Shown in pieces: positions 17,693-27,387 of a stretch of DNA of 33,899 nucleotides. A program made the position numbers and the translations under genes. The DNA is from Omnitrophica bacterium RIFCSPLOWO2_12_FULL_50_11 (GTDB taxonomy: Bacteria > Omnitrophota > Omnitrophia > Omnitrophales > Danuiimicrobiaceae): assembly GCA_001804315.1 (NCBI GenBank), contig MHFT01000060.1:1-33899 (forward strand), read 5' to 3'. A model generated the notes under the pieces. It ran no database searches. It had not been told where the DNA came from and worked only from the letters and a program-made list of their open reading frames with translations. The stretch's first letter is position 1; each line of letters starts with the position of its first letter.

Positions 17693-19018
17693 TTACAGCA
17701 GCACAATTTTGGAGCTGTATTTCTTAAACGAACTGAGCGCATTGCGCGTGTCCAAAATCAGCCGTGCTTTTTTAGCGACCAAGCCATAGTTGACACAGGT
17801 ATGATCTGTAATCAGGATGATCAGATCCTGGTTCCTTAAAAGCTTTGCTGTCAAGGGACGAGATCGAAGAACTGCGGATTCAAGCTCAAGTATTTTCACG
17901 AACGGATCGTGGTACTGAACCCGAGCTCCCCTTTTAAGAAGTTCTTGTATAATTTCTAGTGCCGGTGACTCTCTAATATCGCCCACGTCCCGTTTGTAAC
18001 TAACACCGAGGATCAAATTTCGAGCTCCTTTAATCGTTTTTCCCTGCGCATTCAACGTATCAATCGCCCGGCGAACCGCGTAACCCGGCATCGAAGCGTT
18101 GATCCGACTGGCAAGCTCTATAAAACGCAGTTCGGATCCAACCAGTTTTGCTTTCCACGACAAATAAAGAGGATCAATCCCGATACAATGACCGCCGATA
18201 CCAGGTCCGGGATAAAAAGGCATGTAACCGAATGGTTTGGTCCTTGCGGCCTCGATGGCCTCCCAGATATTCACATTTAACCGATGTGCGACGGGCACGA
18301 GTTCATTCATAAGACCAATATTCACAACGCGGAATGTGTTCTCCAAGAGTTTTGACAATTCCGCGACACGTGGCGAAGATACAGGCACCACTTCATCTAC
18401 GACGTGCCGATAAAGCGCAACCGCCAAACGGGTACAGGATTCGGTGATACCGCCTACTACTTTCGGAATTCTCGACAAGGGATATTCGCGATTTCCAGGA
18501 TCAATGCGTTCGGGCGAAAAGCAAAGAAAGAAATCGCGTCCTACTTCAAATCCGTCTCTCGCGATTTCGGATAAGACGATCTCTTCTGTCGTGCCTGGAT
18601 ATACGGTAGACTCCAAAATGACGAGCTGTCCTTTCCTAAGCCCGTTTCTAACCGCACGCGCGGCATCCAGTACAAACGAAATGTCAGGTTCTTTAACCTT
18701 ATTCAAGGGAGTTGGTACGCAAATAATAATACAGTCGCACTGTCCGAGACGAGTAACGTTCGTGGTTACCCAAAGTTTTTTTCCTTTCATCAGCGCCTTG
18801 AGATTGTTCGCATTGACGTCACGCGTGTCCAGGATGCCTCGCTTGATTCGGACCGCTTTTGCTTTGTCCTTGTCAATTCCCAGAACCGGAAATCCTGAAC
18901 GAGCAAATTCTACTGCTAAGGGAAGCCCAACGTATCCCAAGCCAATAACGGCTACTTTTGCGGTACGGCTTTGTATTTTTTGGCTCAGTTGACGTGCGAC
19001 TTGATTAACTTTTCCCAT
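17693..19018 (-). CDS. Nucleotide-sugar dehydrogenase, WbpA-like (UDP-HexNAc 6-dehydrogenase)
   Basis: A 441-residue UDP-glucose/GDP-mannose dehydrogenase-family enzyme. VAVIGLGYVGLPLAVEFA (residues 22-39) binds NAD, and FSPERIDPGN and GPGIGGHCIGIDPLYLSWKA place the catalytic Cys at 278. The HCIxIDPxYLSWKA form is typical of WbpA/TviB-type UDP-N-acetyl-D-glucosamine 6-dehydrogenases, distinct from the true UDP-glucose enzyme encoded at 21672. It should oxidise C6 of a UDP-HexNAc to the uronate. The start ATG has GAGGG upstream. It overlaps rmlD by 34 bp and is followed, 28 bp on, by the epimerase at 16705. Confidence 0.88.
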   Translation of the reverse strand: MGKVNQVARQLSQKIQSRTAKVAVIGLGYVGLPLAVEFARSGFPVLGIDKDKAKAVRIKRGILDTRDVNANNLKALMKGKKLWVTTNVTRLGQCDCIIICVPTPLNKVKEPDISFVLDAARAVRNGLRKGQLVILESTVYPGTTEEIVLSEIARDGFEVGRDFFLCFSPERIDPGNREYPLSRIPKVVGGITESCTRLAVALYRHVVDEVVPVSSPRVAELSKLLENTFRVVNIGLMNELVPVAHRLNVNIWEAIEAARTKPFGYMPFYPGPGIGGHCIGIDPLYLSWKAKLVGSELRFIELASRINASMPGYAVRRAIDTLNAQGKTIKGARNLILGVSYKRDVGDIRESPALEIIQELLKRGARVQYHDPFVKILELESAVLRSRPLTAKLLRNQDLIILITDHTCVNYGLVAKKARLILDTRNALSSFKKYSSKIVLL

Positions 19019-19914
19019 TCTTCCCTCAATGATTCATGCCAATACGCATCGACGGCTTCTTCCCACGATCTCATGCGGATTCCGAAATCATGATGGATCC
19101 GTGTCGTGTTCAAGATAGAGTTCCTGGGCCTCTTGGCCGGTCGATCGAGTTCTTCTGAAGTGATTCGCTCTATCTCCACTTCCGTTCCCAGTTTCTTAAC
19201 GATACGTTCTGCTGCCTTAAACCACGTGGTCCGTCCGCAATTAGCTAAATGATACACGCGCGAGCCGCTCTGCCGTCGATCGTGTTCTAATTGCTCAAGG
19301 ACAGGCCTGAGTGCCTTCGCCACATCTTTTGTGTACGTGGGTGCACCCTGTTGATCATCGACAACCTCGAGCTTTTCTCCGCGCGCGACCTTTTGAACAA
19401 TGGACCGGAAAAAGTTCTTTCCATTTTCACCAAATAGCCACGAGGTGCGGATCACATAAGCACAAATGGGTGCTGACTGTAGGAAGGTCTCGGCATCTCG
19501 CTTTGATCGGCCGTACGTATTCATTGGTTTTGGCACATCCTCTTCATCGTACGGTTCCATTTTGTTCCCATCAAATACATAGTCCGTGCTGATGAAAAAT
19601 AACGTCGCTCCGATCGTCGAACACGCTTTGGCAACTGACCGGGTCCCATCCGTATTCACAGAAACAGCCTGCTCGGGATTACGCTCGCAACCGTCCACGT
19701 CGGTATACGCTGCTGTATGAACTACCATTTCCGGTTTTATGTCGCTGAAAATATCGAGGATCGCGTCGGGCTTTGTAACGTCAGCCTCATAAAAACGAGT
19801 TCCGTATTTTTTGCCGCCGCGTCTGCTTAAGCCAAAGACGTCGTGATGTCCGCACAGCTCATAAACCAAATCCGATCCGAGCATACCGTTTGAACCGGTA
19901 ACCAAAATTTTCAT
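18985..19914 (-). CDS. rfbD: dTDP-4-dehydrorhamnose reductase
   Basis: The 309-residue RmlD/RfbD protein has the start KILVTGSNGMLGSDLVYEL, the VVHTAAYTDVDGCE motif, ISTDYVFDG (catalytic Thr/Asp region), NTYGRSKRDAE (Tyr and Lys) and RTSWLFGENGKNF. It reduces dTDP-4-dehydro-L-rhamnose to dTDP-L-rhamnose. rmlA and rmlB lie just upstream, but no rmlC gene occurs in the window. The 58-bp gap after rmlB contains a GC-rich imperfect hairpin without a U-run. Its 3' end overlaps the WbpA-like gene by 34 bp. Confidence 0.93.
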   Translation of the reverse strand: MKILVTGSNGMLGSDLVYELCGHHDVFGLSRRGGKKYGTRFYEADVTKPDAILDIFSDIKPEMVVHTAAYTDVDGCERNPEQAVSVNTDGTRSVAKACSTIGATLFFISTDYVFDGNKMEPYDEEDVPKPMNTYGRSKRDAETFLQSAPICAYVIRTSWLFGENGKNFFRSIVQKVARGEKLEVVDDQQGAPTYTKDVAKALRPVLEQLEHDRRQSGSRVYHLANCGRTTWFKAAERIVKKLGTEVEIERITSEELDRPAKRPRNSILNTTRIHHDFGIRMRSWEEAVDAYWHESLREEWEKLIKSHVN

Positions 19915-19972
19915 CTCGTGCCGTTCCCTACTGCCCTCGCCTCACGACGTGGCGCGAGATAAAGATGGGGAG

Positions 19973-20950
19973 TTATTTCAATGTGAATGGATCCTTCTTT
20001 AAGGGCTTCCACCAGGACTCGTGCTCACGATACCACTCAATGGTTTCTTTGAGCCGGTCTTCGATTACCGCATTCGGCTGAAAACCGAGGCGCTCGAGTT
20101 TGCTCGTATCCAGACTGTAACGGAAGTCATGCGCGGGCCGATCGGGCACGAATTGAATCGCCTCTTCCGCGCGGCTAAATTCCGCCAAGAGGAGACGGGT
20201 CAACGTCATATTCGTCATTTCGTGACTTGTACTTAGATTATAAATTTCGCCGATAGAACCCCGCCCTAAAACGAGATCGATTGCTTGCACACAATCGCCA
20301 ACGTACATCCACTCCCGTACATTTTCACCCTTCGCATAAAGCGGCACTCTCTTTCCCTCGATCAGATTCGTGATAAAGAGAGGAATCACCTTCTCCGGAA
20401 ATTGAAACGGGCCAAAATTATTACAACAACGAATAATCGTGACCGGCACGTGATGCGTGTTCCAATAGGCGAGTGTGAGCAAATCGCTTGCCGCTTTTGA
20501 CGCCGAATAGGGGCTTGACGGATTGAGCGGATCGTTTTCAGAAGACGAGCCGTTTCGCCGTGAGCCGTAAACCTCGTCTGTAGAAAAGTGGAGAAAGCGC
20601 TTAATTTTTGTCCCTGTAGCAGCTTCTAAAAGAACATTCGTGCCAACGACATTTGTCCGCACAAATTCGCCTGCCGAGGCGATCGAGCGGTCGACGTGTG
20701 TTTCCGAAGCGAAATGAATTACTTGATCCGCTCCATTCATCAGTTTCCGAACAAGTTTCGGATCACAGATATCACCGTGAATGAATTCATACCGTGGATC
20801 GCGCTCAAGGTCTCGGGTATTGGCCCGATTGCCGGCATACGTGAGTTTATCCAAATTGGTGATCGAAACGTCCGGATGCTGATTTAAATAGTATCGTATA
20901 AAATTCGATCCGATAAATCCCGAGCCACCCGTCACTAAGATATGCGTCAT
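19973..20950 (-). CDS. rfbB: dTDP-glucose 4,6-dehydratase
   Basis: The 325-residue RmlB has TGGSGFIGSNFIRYYL near the start and the acid-base trio Thr124-Asp125-Glu126 in FSTDEVYG. It also has Tyr148 and Lys152 in SPYSASKAA and RCCNNFGPFQFPEKVIPLFI. It converts dTDP-glucose to dTDP-4-keto-6-deoxyglucose using tightly bound NAD. The length and motifs match the family closely. The start ATG overlaps the rmlA stop by 4 nt (ATGA). With rmlA and rmlD it forms a dTDP-rhamnose pathway lacking the 3,5-epimerase here. Confidence 0.95.
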   Translation of the reverse strand: MTHILVTGGSGFIGSNFIRYYLNQHPDVSITNLDKLTYAGNRANTRDLERDPRYEFIHGDICDPKLVRKLMNGADQVIHFASETHVDRSIASAGEFVRTNVVGTNVLLEAATGTKIKRFLHFSTDEVYGSRRNGSSSENDPLNPSSPYSASKAASDLLTLAYWNTHHVPVTIIRCCNNFGPFQFPEKVIPLFITNLIEGKRVPLYAKGENVREWMYVGDCVQAIDLVLGRGSIGEIYNLSTSHEMTNMTLTRLLLAEFSRAEEAIQFVPDRPAHDFRYSLDTSKLERLGFQPNAVIEDRLKETIEWYREHESWWKPLKKDPFTLK

Positions 20951-21675
20951 CTTGATTTCTGAGCATTTCGCGCAATTAACGTGCCCGCTTTCTGAAGTGA
21001 TTCAAAGGTCCCCGCATCGGACCAAAAGCCTTTCAAGATATCGTACTCCAACGTCCTCGATTGGATGTAACGATTATTCACATCGCTGATTTCTAACTCA
21101 CCGCGGCTTGAAGGTTTCAGCGTTTTGATCATGTCAAAGACGCGCCGGTCGTACATATAAACACCGGTAACGGCGTATGGACTTTTCGGTTTCTTGGGTT
21201 TTTCTTCAACGGCGACAATTTCCCCTTTTTTAAATACGGGCACACCAAACCGCTGAGGAGAATTCACCTTCTTCAAAAAAATTCTTGCCCCTTTTTCCTG
21301 CCGGCGGAAGCGATTCACATAAGGCGTCAGGTCATCTTCGATAATGTTATCCCCGAGGATCACAACAATTTTTTCTCCTTCGGCGAAATGCTCGGCTAAA
21401 CCCAACGCTTCTGCGATACCGCCTTCTCCTCTTTGATAGGTGTAATAGAGATCCTTAAGTCCAAAGTCGGAGCCGTTTCCGAGCAGCTTCAGAAAGTCGC
21501 CGGCCGAATTACCGCCCGTGACGATCATAATATCCCGAATGCCGGCTTTGACCAACGTCCGGATCGGGTAATAAATCATCGGTTTGTCGTAGACAGGCAG
21601 CAGGTGTTTATTGGTCACAATGGTTAAAGGTGACAGCCGCTTTCCCAAACCACCCGCTAAAACAACCCCTTTCAT
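20947..21675 (-). CDS. rfbA: Glucose-1-phosphate thymidylyltransferase, short form
   Basis: The 242-residue nucleotidyltransferase begins MKGVVLAGGLGKRLSPLT (the GGxGxRLxPLT pyrophosphorylase motif), followed by NKHLLPVYDKPMIYYPI and ILGDNIIEDD. It joins a sugar-1-phosphate to a nucleoside triphosphate; with rmlB and rmlD it should make dTDP-glucose. It is about 50 residues shorter than E. coli RmlA and lacks the C-terminal extension that forms the usual allosteric site. That resembles the short StrD-like forms, so product inhibition may differ. It overlaps ugd by 4 nt. Confidence 0.9.
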   Translation of the reverse strand: MKGVVLAGGLGKRLSPLTIVTNKHLLPVYDKPMIYYPIRTLVKAGIRDIMIVTGGNSAGDFLKLLGNGSDFGLKDLYYTYQRGEGGIAEALGLAEHFAEGEKIVVILGDNIIEDDLTPYVNRFRRQEKGARIFLKKVNSPQRFGVPVFKKGEIVAVEEKPKKPKSPYAVTGVYMYDRRVFDMIKTLKPSSRGELEISDVNNRYIQSRTLEYDILKGFWSDAGTFESLQKAGTLIARNAQKSR

Positions 21676-22979
21676 GTGCTTTGCGCCTGACCCATTGAAT
21701 AGTACTGAAAACCGAGCGCTTTCATCGCGCTGGGATCGTAGATATTACGGCAATCGACCACGATAGGACGTTTCAGCAATTTCTTCACCTCTTTGAGATC
21801 TAATTCCTTAAATTCGTGCCAGTCGGTTAAAATGAGTAACGCGTCGGCACCGCGGCATGCTTCGTAAGCATTTGGTACGTATCGAACTCCATTTAAGACT
21901 TGCTTTGCTTGCGATATGGCCTGCGGATCGTACGCTTTTACCCTCGTTCCCTCTGACATCAACCGATTCAAAATAGAGATAGAAGGTGCAAATCTCATAT
22001 CATCAGTATCGGGTTTAAAAGCAAGCCCAAGTGCGCCGACGGTCTTACCCCCGAGATTCCACAATGCGCGTTGGACTTTAGCAACAAATTCCAATTTTTG
22101 GATCTCATTAATTTCCTGTACCCCTTTTAATAAACCGCAATTGACGTTCAACTTTTCTCCTATTCGAATGAACGCTTGCAGATCTTTTGGGAAGCACATA
22201 CCGCCAAAACCAACTCCAGCGCTCAGAAATGACGCTCCGATTCTCGGATCTGCACCCATTCCCTGCGCAACCTTCCGGACGTCCGCACCAACCCGGTCAC
22301 ACATTTGAGCGACTAAATTAATGAACGAGATCTTGGTTGCGAGAAAGGAATTGGACGCATGTTTAATCATTTCAGCACTGCGAATATCAGTAATCATGAT
22401 CGGCGCCTTGAAAGGCCGATACAAATCTAACAGTACGTTTTCCGCCCGCTTGCTTTGGATACCGAGAACAATCCTGTCGGGATGGAAGAAATCCTGAATG
22501 GCAGAACCCTCACGCAAAAATTCTGGATTGGAGGCAACGTCAAATGGAATCTTCTTCTTCGTCTTGTTGTGTGCCTTAATGGTCCCATGAACCTGAACAC
22601 CTGTTTCTACTGGCACAGTACTCTTTTCGACAATCACGCGATACTCAGTTAAATTCGCAGCAATTGCTTCCGCAACCGCCTCAATCGCAGACAAATCGGC
22701 TTCACCGTTTTCCCGCGACGGCGTTCCAACGCACAAGAAAATAATCTTTGAGAAATGAACCACTTCCCGCACGCTCGTTGAGAAACGCAATCGTTTCTCT
22801 TTACAGTTCTTGTGCACCATCTCCGCAAGACCAGGTTCGTAAAAGGGCATCCTGCCCCGGCGAAGCAAATTGATTTTTCCAATATCGTGGTCCATACAGA
22901 TCACTTGGTTTCCCAAATCGGAAAAGCAAGCGCCTGTCACCAACCCGACATGGCCAGATCCAATAATGCCAATATTCAT
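21672..22979 (-). CDS. ugd: UDP-glucose 6-dehydrogenase
   Basis: The 435-residue protein has MNIGIIGSGHVGLVTGACFSD (NAD-binding), FLCVGTPS, EKSTVPV, SNPEFLREGSA and the catalytic loop GFGGMCFPKD with Cys262. It oxidises UDP-glucose to UDP-glucuronate, the substrate for the UXS-like enzyme encoded downstream. Most family members have Ser before the catalytic Cys, whereas here it is Met261. It begins 34 bp after lptD, without an obvious Shine-Dalgarno, and overlaps rmlA by 4 nt. It is the first nucleotide-sugar gene of the run. Confidence 0.94.
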   Translation of the reverse strand: MNIGIIGSGHVGLVTGACFSDLGNQVICMDHDIGKINLLRRGRMPFYEPGLAEMVHKNCKEKRLRFSTSVREVVHFSKIIFLCVGTPSRENGEADLSAIEAVAEAIAANLTEYRVIVEKSTVPVETGVQVHGTIKAHNKTKKKIPFDVASNPEFLREGSAIQDFFHPDRIVLGIQSKRAENVLLDLYRPFKAPIMITDIRSAEMIKHASNSFLATKISFINLVAQMCDRVGADVRKVAQGMGADPRIGASFLSAGVGFGGMCFPKDLQAFIRIGEKLNVNCGLLKGVQEINEIQKLEFVAKVQRALWNLGGKTVGALGLAFKPDTDDMRFAPSISILNRLMSEGTRVKAYDPQAISQAKQVLNGVRYVPNAYEACRGADALLILTDWHEFKELDLKEVKKLLKRPIVVDCRNIYDPSAMKALGFQYYSMGQAQST

Positions 22980-23013
22980 GTCACTTTATTGGGCGCGATG
23001 ATCCACGAGCTTT

Positions 23014-25269
23014 TCAAACGGGAGGGGCTTCTGAAGTCAACGTCAGTGAAGAGGGTAAAGGTCCTTCTTGCACACCAGAATACATTCGGCCAATGCGCGG
23101 CCCAGAAAACGATGAGCGGTGACCTGTTTTTAAGCTCACCTCGGGTATGGCTTTTAACTGAAGCTCTACAAATACTTCTTTGTTGAACGTGCGTTCCAAA
23201 TCCGTTCGATCGGAATCACGGACATTGAAACCGACATCCAGGATCCAGTCGTGCAAATCGCGTCTTGCACGAATCTCCCACTCCTCAAGAACATTTTCGT
23301 TTGCTTCCCATCGGATGTAACCGCCAACGTCCCAACGCTCGTTGAGGTCATAGTTGACATCAACGGTCAGTTGACTGTCCGTATCCCGGCCTTCTGCCGT
23401 CGTTGTCTTCAAATTGCTGCTGTAACGGTGGCCCAACCCGAGCTGCAAACGCCCTGGCTCAAAGACGAGGTCCAGATTGTTGCGGTCAAAACCGGAATCC
23501 GCAAAGCTGTAAACCGAGTTATTTCGGATCAAAAACCAATCGTATGGCCGAACCTCTATTTCAACGCGGGTTTCCGTAAATTTGTTCGCGCGTGTTCTTA
23601 ATAAATCTGACCCCGGGCCAAAAGAGTAATCGAGAAAAGCATTAAAGCTCACGACGTCGACCCGGCCGACTCGTCGCTTCGTTTGGATCCGGTTTTCAAC
23701 GCCGAACGTAAGAATATCCTGATGATCGATATTGTCTCCACGACCGGTATTGATCACTTTAGAAGGATCAACCGTAGCCACTTTAATCGCATTGTATTGA
23801 AGAATGGGCTCCACGACATGACGGATCCCGCTAAATTCCATCCCAAACTTTTTCCCTTCATAATCCCACTCACGATAAAATCGTGTGCTCGAATCAAAAC
23901 CGAGTCCAAAAACCGTGCGCGAGATCTCTTCCTCTTTAGCTTTTCCGTCGGTATAGATATCCTCTCGAAAATTGATAAAGGGGATAAAGCTGTAAAACTT
24001 CGCGAGCCGTATGGGATAAGCCAACTCATGATCCGTGTAGATCTGGACGGTCTGGCGTAGTCGCGGCCCAAATGCCTTCGTCTCATTGAGATTAAGGAAA
24101 CCCTCTTCATTCGTATAATAGAAATTCGTGCCGAATAAAGGACGGCGCAGCCATGTAAAGGCTACTTCGGGAAGCTTTTCCGCAACACTCTGAAAGCGGT
24201 TCGTGCGCTTTTCAACGTGCCCAAGAAGGCTGTACCGGCTCGAATTTCTCGTTAACGTTGCAAAGGATTGTGGATTCACTTCCGCACGATGCTCCCGCTC
24301 GTAAAAATCCTGTAGAAAAACACCGTCGCTAAGTTCATACCACTGGAGTTGGAGTGTCGTCAACGGATCGAGTCGTGCTTTGTGCTTCCAAGTCACACGC
24401 CCGCGATTCCGGTCGTCGCGGTTCTTATTCTCAAAAGGATTATCCGCGCGCCCATTGGGAGCATTCTGATCCATAATCCCGTAGAGCTGAAGTCTTCCGG
24501 TCCCCAGCCGTTCAAATTTATAATCAGCTTCTGCGCCGAAACCAAACCCGCGTTTGCCATACCAATCAAAGAGCAATCTTCCCTTCACATTCTCAGTAAT
24601 CGCGACACCCTTAGACGTAAGGAGATAAGCGCCAAATTCGTCGGAATAGCCAGACTTCACACCTCCAAAATGATAATTCAACGGAATCACGAGATAGGGC
24701 CACCAAAAAACCGGAACCTCGAGAATCCGGAACACCACATTTTTTGCAACGATTTTATCCCCCGTGTATACCGTTGCTTCCTGCGCTTTGAGGTCGTAAT
24801 GAGGATGAGGAAAATCGCAGGAAGTAATGTAAACATTCCAAGCCTTAATGACTTTCTTCTGTTCTTGTTTCATCTCGTCGCCGTGGCCATACCAGGGAAA
24901 ATGGTAAAATCGTCCGTCCGGAATAGAACCTTGCGAAGTCTCAAAATCGAAAGACGCTTCTCTGCCCGAAAGCATTCCTTTGCCACGTTCCCGAAGTACA
25001 ACATGCCCTTCAGCCTGTGCTTGTTTTGTTTCGATATTCACTTCGGCACGATCGGCGGAAAGTTCCAAATCGCCTCGCACCACGACGACATTGCCTGCCG
25101 CTATGATCTTGTGCTCATCCTTTAAATATTGAAGATCGTCTGCGACCACTTCGATTTCTTCGGCCGGCTCCTCAGAATGTAGCGAGATGGGTAATGACAA
25201 GCAGCAAAACAAGACGGTCACAAGGACTGCGACGTATGATGTTTTTCTGCGCAAAAGACGGTCTGACAC
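23014..25269 (-). CDS. lptD: LPS-assembly outer-membrane protein LptD
   Basis: The 751-residue product has a signal peptide: basic VSDRLLRRK, then a hydrophobic core VAVLVTVLFCCLSLPISL and a likely cleavage before EEP. Residues about 38-150 are an LptA/OstA-type beta domain (EEIEVVADDLQYLKDEHKII, LSADRAEVNIETKQAQAEGH). The rest is an aromatic-rich beta-barrel with a YITSCDFPHPHYDL motif typical of LptD. It inserts LPS into the outer leaflet with LptE. The usual second pair of cysteines is not evident. The reading frame is open far upstream, but GTG 25269 is preferred: it starts one base after the transaldolase stop. Its presence marks a diderm. It is followed by ugd, linking LPS export to sugar synthesis. 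Confidence 0.88.
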   Translation of the reverse strand: MSDRLLRRKTSYVAVLVTVLFCCLSLPISLHSEEPAEEIEVVADDLQYLKDEHKIIAAGNVVVVRGDLELSADRAEVNIETKQAQAEGHVVLRERGKGMLSGREASFDFETSQGSIPDGRFYHFPWYGHGDEMKQEQKKVIKAWNVYITSCDFPHPHYDLKAQEATVYTGDKIVAKNVVFRILEVPVFWWPYLVIPLNYHFGGVKSGYSDEFGAYLLTSKGVAITENVKGRLLFDWYGKRGFGFGAEADYKFERLGTGRLQLYGIMDQNAPNGRADNPFENKNRDDRNRGRVTWKHKARLDPLTTLQLQWYELSDGVFLQDFYEREHRAEVNPQSFATLTRNSSRYSLLGHVEKRTNRFQSVAEKLPEVAFTWLRRPLFGTNFYYTNEEGFLNLNETKAFGPRLRQTVQIYTDHELAYPIRLAKFYSFIPFINFREDIYTDGKAKEEEISRTVFGLGFDSSTRFYREWDYEGKKFGMEFSGIRHVVEPILQYNAIKVATVDPSKVINTGRGDNIDHQDILTFGVENRIQTKRRVGRVDVVSFNAFLDYSFGPGSDLLRTRANKFTETRVEIEVRPYDWFLIRNNSVYSFADSGFDRNNLDLVFEPGRLQLGLGHRYSSNLKTTTAEGRDTDSQLTVDVNYDLNERWDVGGYIRWEANENVLEEWEIRARRDLHDWILDVGFNVRDSDRTDLERTFNKEVFVELQLKAIPEVSLKTGHRSSFSGPRIGRMYSGVQEGPLPSSLTLTSEAPPV

Positions 25270-25270
25270 G

Positions 25271-25948
25271 TTACGACGAGGCTCCGCGAATCTTGAGAAG
25301 ACCTGCTTTCGCGCCTTTTTCCCAGTCGGCAAGAAATCGCTCCAAGCCAATGTCGGTAAGTGGATGCTTGACCAGCTGCTGGAGGACTTGAAACGGCAGG
25401 GTGACAACATCAGCCCCTGCTTTGGCAGCTTCAAGCACGTGGAGCGGATTTCGTACACTGGCAGTTAAGATCTTGGTCTTGTAACCATAGTTGACGTAGA
25501 TTTGCTTGATATCACGAATCACGGCGAGGCCCTCATGTGAAATGTCATCGAGCCTGCCAACGAAGGGACTGACGTATGTCGCACCGGCTTTTGCGGCAAG
25601 CAACGCTTGATTAGCAGAAAAGCACAGTGTCACATTGACGTTAATACCCTCGGACGTGAGGATCTTAACGGTCTTTAAGCCTTCAACAATCAACGGGATT
25701 TTAACGACGACGTTCTTATGAATTCCGGCCAGTTCGCGCGCCTCCTCAACCATCTCTTCTCTTGTCAAGGAAACTACCTCAGCGCTAACGGGACCATTCA
25801 CCATCGTGCAGATTTCTTCAATCAGCTGTTTGAAATCACCACCCACCTTACTCACGAGCGATGGGTTCGTCGTCACCCCATCCAAGACACCCCAACTCGC
25901 TGCTTCTTCGATCTCATGGATATGCGCCGTATCTAAAAAAAACTTCAT
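25271..25948 (-). CDS. Fructose-6-phosphate aldolase/transaldolase (TalC/FSA type)
   Basis: The 225-residue small transaldolase has Asp6 (FLDTAH), TTNPSLV at 26-32 and the Schiff-base Lys83 in VVVKIPL, plus [25 protein letters not shown]. It is the single-domain MipB/TalC class. These enzymes act as transaldolases or fructose-6-phosphate aldolases, and the residues seen do not decide between them. A strong ribosome site (AAGGAGG 9 nt before ATG 25948) supports the start. The stop is one base before the lptD start. It sits 26 bp after the GGDEF gene. Confidence 0.92.
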   Translation of the reverse strand: MKFFLDTAHIHEIEEAASWGVLDGVTTNPSLVSKVGGDFKQLIEEICTMVNGPVSAEVVSLTREEMVEEARELAGIHKNVVVKIPLIVEGLKTVKILTSEGINVNVTLCFSANQALLAAKAGATYVSPFVGRLDDISHEGLAVIRDIKQIYVNYGYKTKILTASVRNPLHVLEAAKAGADVVTLPFQVLQQLVKHPLTDIGLERFLADWEKGAKAGLLKIRGASS

Positions 25949-25974
25949 TACCTGAAGCCTCCTTTTCCCAACAC

Positions 25975-27387
25975 CTATGAATACGACACCACTCGATTCC
26001 GGCCTTCCTCTTTGGCTCGGTATAAAGCTTGATCCGCTTTTTCGATGAGTTCTCTCGACTCGGCTTCCGAGCTCTCTAACACTTGTGCTCCACGCACATC
26101 TTCCGGAAAAGAGCTCGCCCCTACGCTCAGGGTCACGCGTGTTTCCACATCGTAGATCGAGAAGCGCCTTCTCGCAATAGAGGAACGGACACGTTCCGCA
26201 AGTTCTAGACCTTTTCGCTTTTCAATTTCTGGTGCGACAATGATGAATTCCTCACCCCCGTACCGGCCAATGACATCGACCCGGCGCACGTTCTCACGGA
26301 TCACTTGCGCCACTTCCCGAAGGGTACGGTCACCGACGAGATGACCAAATTTGTCATTATAACTTTTGAAATCATCAACGTCTACCATTAAAACCGAAAG
26401 TGGAAACCGATAACGCACTGCTCTTTTCAACTCCTCGCGGAAACGTTCCAAAAAATGACGCCGCACGAAAACGTGCGTCAAGCCGTCGATAATCGAAACT
26501 TCCTTAACCGTTTCATAGAGCCTGATTTTTTTGACTTGCAGCGAAAGTTGAGAGGCCAGAATCTCGAAACTTGCAAGATCATTCTCCGACCCTCCTTCAA
26601 CAACCATCAAGGCGATACGCTCGTGCTCCACACAAAGTGGAAACACCCACACCGGCCACTCGGTTTCACAACGCTCGAACTGATTTGCTTCCTCAATACC
26701 AGCCGCCTCTAATTTGACTAACTGCTCTGAATCTTGGGCAGCGCGTATACATGCGTCAGCAAATTGCTGATGGATGCCGTCCCCGATGCGCTTTTTCGGA
26801 CCAAAACTTAGGATTTGGCTGACCCGACCTTTGTCTTCAGGGAGCGAAGAAAAAAGGATGAGCGTTCCTTTGGTGAATTCTAGATGGGGAGCTATTTTTT
26901 TGGCCAGAACAGCAACCAATTCAGATAGACTTAAACACTCATTGAAATCTCTTGCTCTTTCAAATAACCGAAGCAAACCGCCCACACGCTGCTCAAGATG
27001 CGTGAGGCTTTCCATTCGCGCTTCGTATCGCTGCCGAAGCAGCTCGGTTTCCTTTTTTGCGGATCCTTTCCGTAGATCTGCGCCGCGAATTTTCCGATCC
27101 CAGTGTTTCAGATAAAGAAAAAGGGCGCCAACCATGAAGGCGCCGAGAACTGGCAGTACAAGAAAAAGAATCGCACGTTTCTCGACAGAAGCCCACAAAC
27201 TCAAAGCAAGCCAGAAGACCCCGAAGGAGAGCAGTAAAGCCCGATCTGAAACGATGAGAAGATAGAAGGCATACAAAAACGCAAATGGGAAAAGAAAAAG
27301 GAGCGCCTTCGGATCGCGCGCTGTCACGAGGTATAGACCTAAGACCAAGAGGGCAGAAGAAACAACGACCCCTAATCGCCTCCACAT
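25975..27387 (-). CDS. Diguanylate cyclase with TM segments and GAF-like domain, intact I-site
   Basis: A 470-residue protein. Residues about 1-93 hold three or four transmembrane helices. A coiled-coil (about 110-135) and GAF-like region (about 145-285) follow, then a GGDEF domain (about 295-468) with the active-site GGEEF at 377-381 and metal residue in VDVDDF. The inhibitory I-site RxxD is present as RRVD (368-371), so it should make c-di-GMP from two GTP and be feedback-inhibited. ATG 27387 (GGGAG 9 nt upstream) is preferred to TTG 27393. Its 5' end overlaps the upstream GGDEF gene by 16 nt, so the two are cotranslated. Confidence 0.9.
   Translation of the reverse strand: MWRRLGVVVSSALLVLGLYLVTARDPKALLFLFPFAFLYAFYLLIVSDRALLLSFGVFWLALSLWASVEKRAILFLVLPVLGAFMVGALFLYLKHWDRKIRGADLRKGSAKKETELLRQRYEARMESLTHLEQRVGGLLRLFERARDFNECLSLSELVAVLAKKIAPHLEFTKGTLILFSSLPEDKGRVSQILSFGPKKRIGDGIHQQFADACIRAAQDSEQLVKLEAAGIEEANQFERCETEWPVWVFPLCVEHERIALMVVEGGSENDLASFEILASQLSLQVKKIRLYETVKEVSIIDGLTHVFVRRHFLERFREELKRAVRYRFPLSVLMVDVDDFKSYNDKFGHLVGDRTLREVAQVIRENVRRVDVIGRYGGEEFIIVAPEIEKRKGLELAERVRSSIARRRFSIYDVETRVTLSVGASSFPEDVRGAQVLESSEAESRELIEKADQALYRAKEEGRNRVVSYS

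Noticed and set aside
19915-19972. GC-rich hairpin between rmlB and rmlD
   Set aside because: Imperfect, no U-run; could be chance in GC-rich spacer.
24349-25125. 258-codon plus-strand open frame inside lptD
   Set aside because: It is antisense to a well-supported LptD with motifs across the region, has no homology I recognise and looks like a shadow frame.
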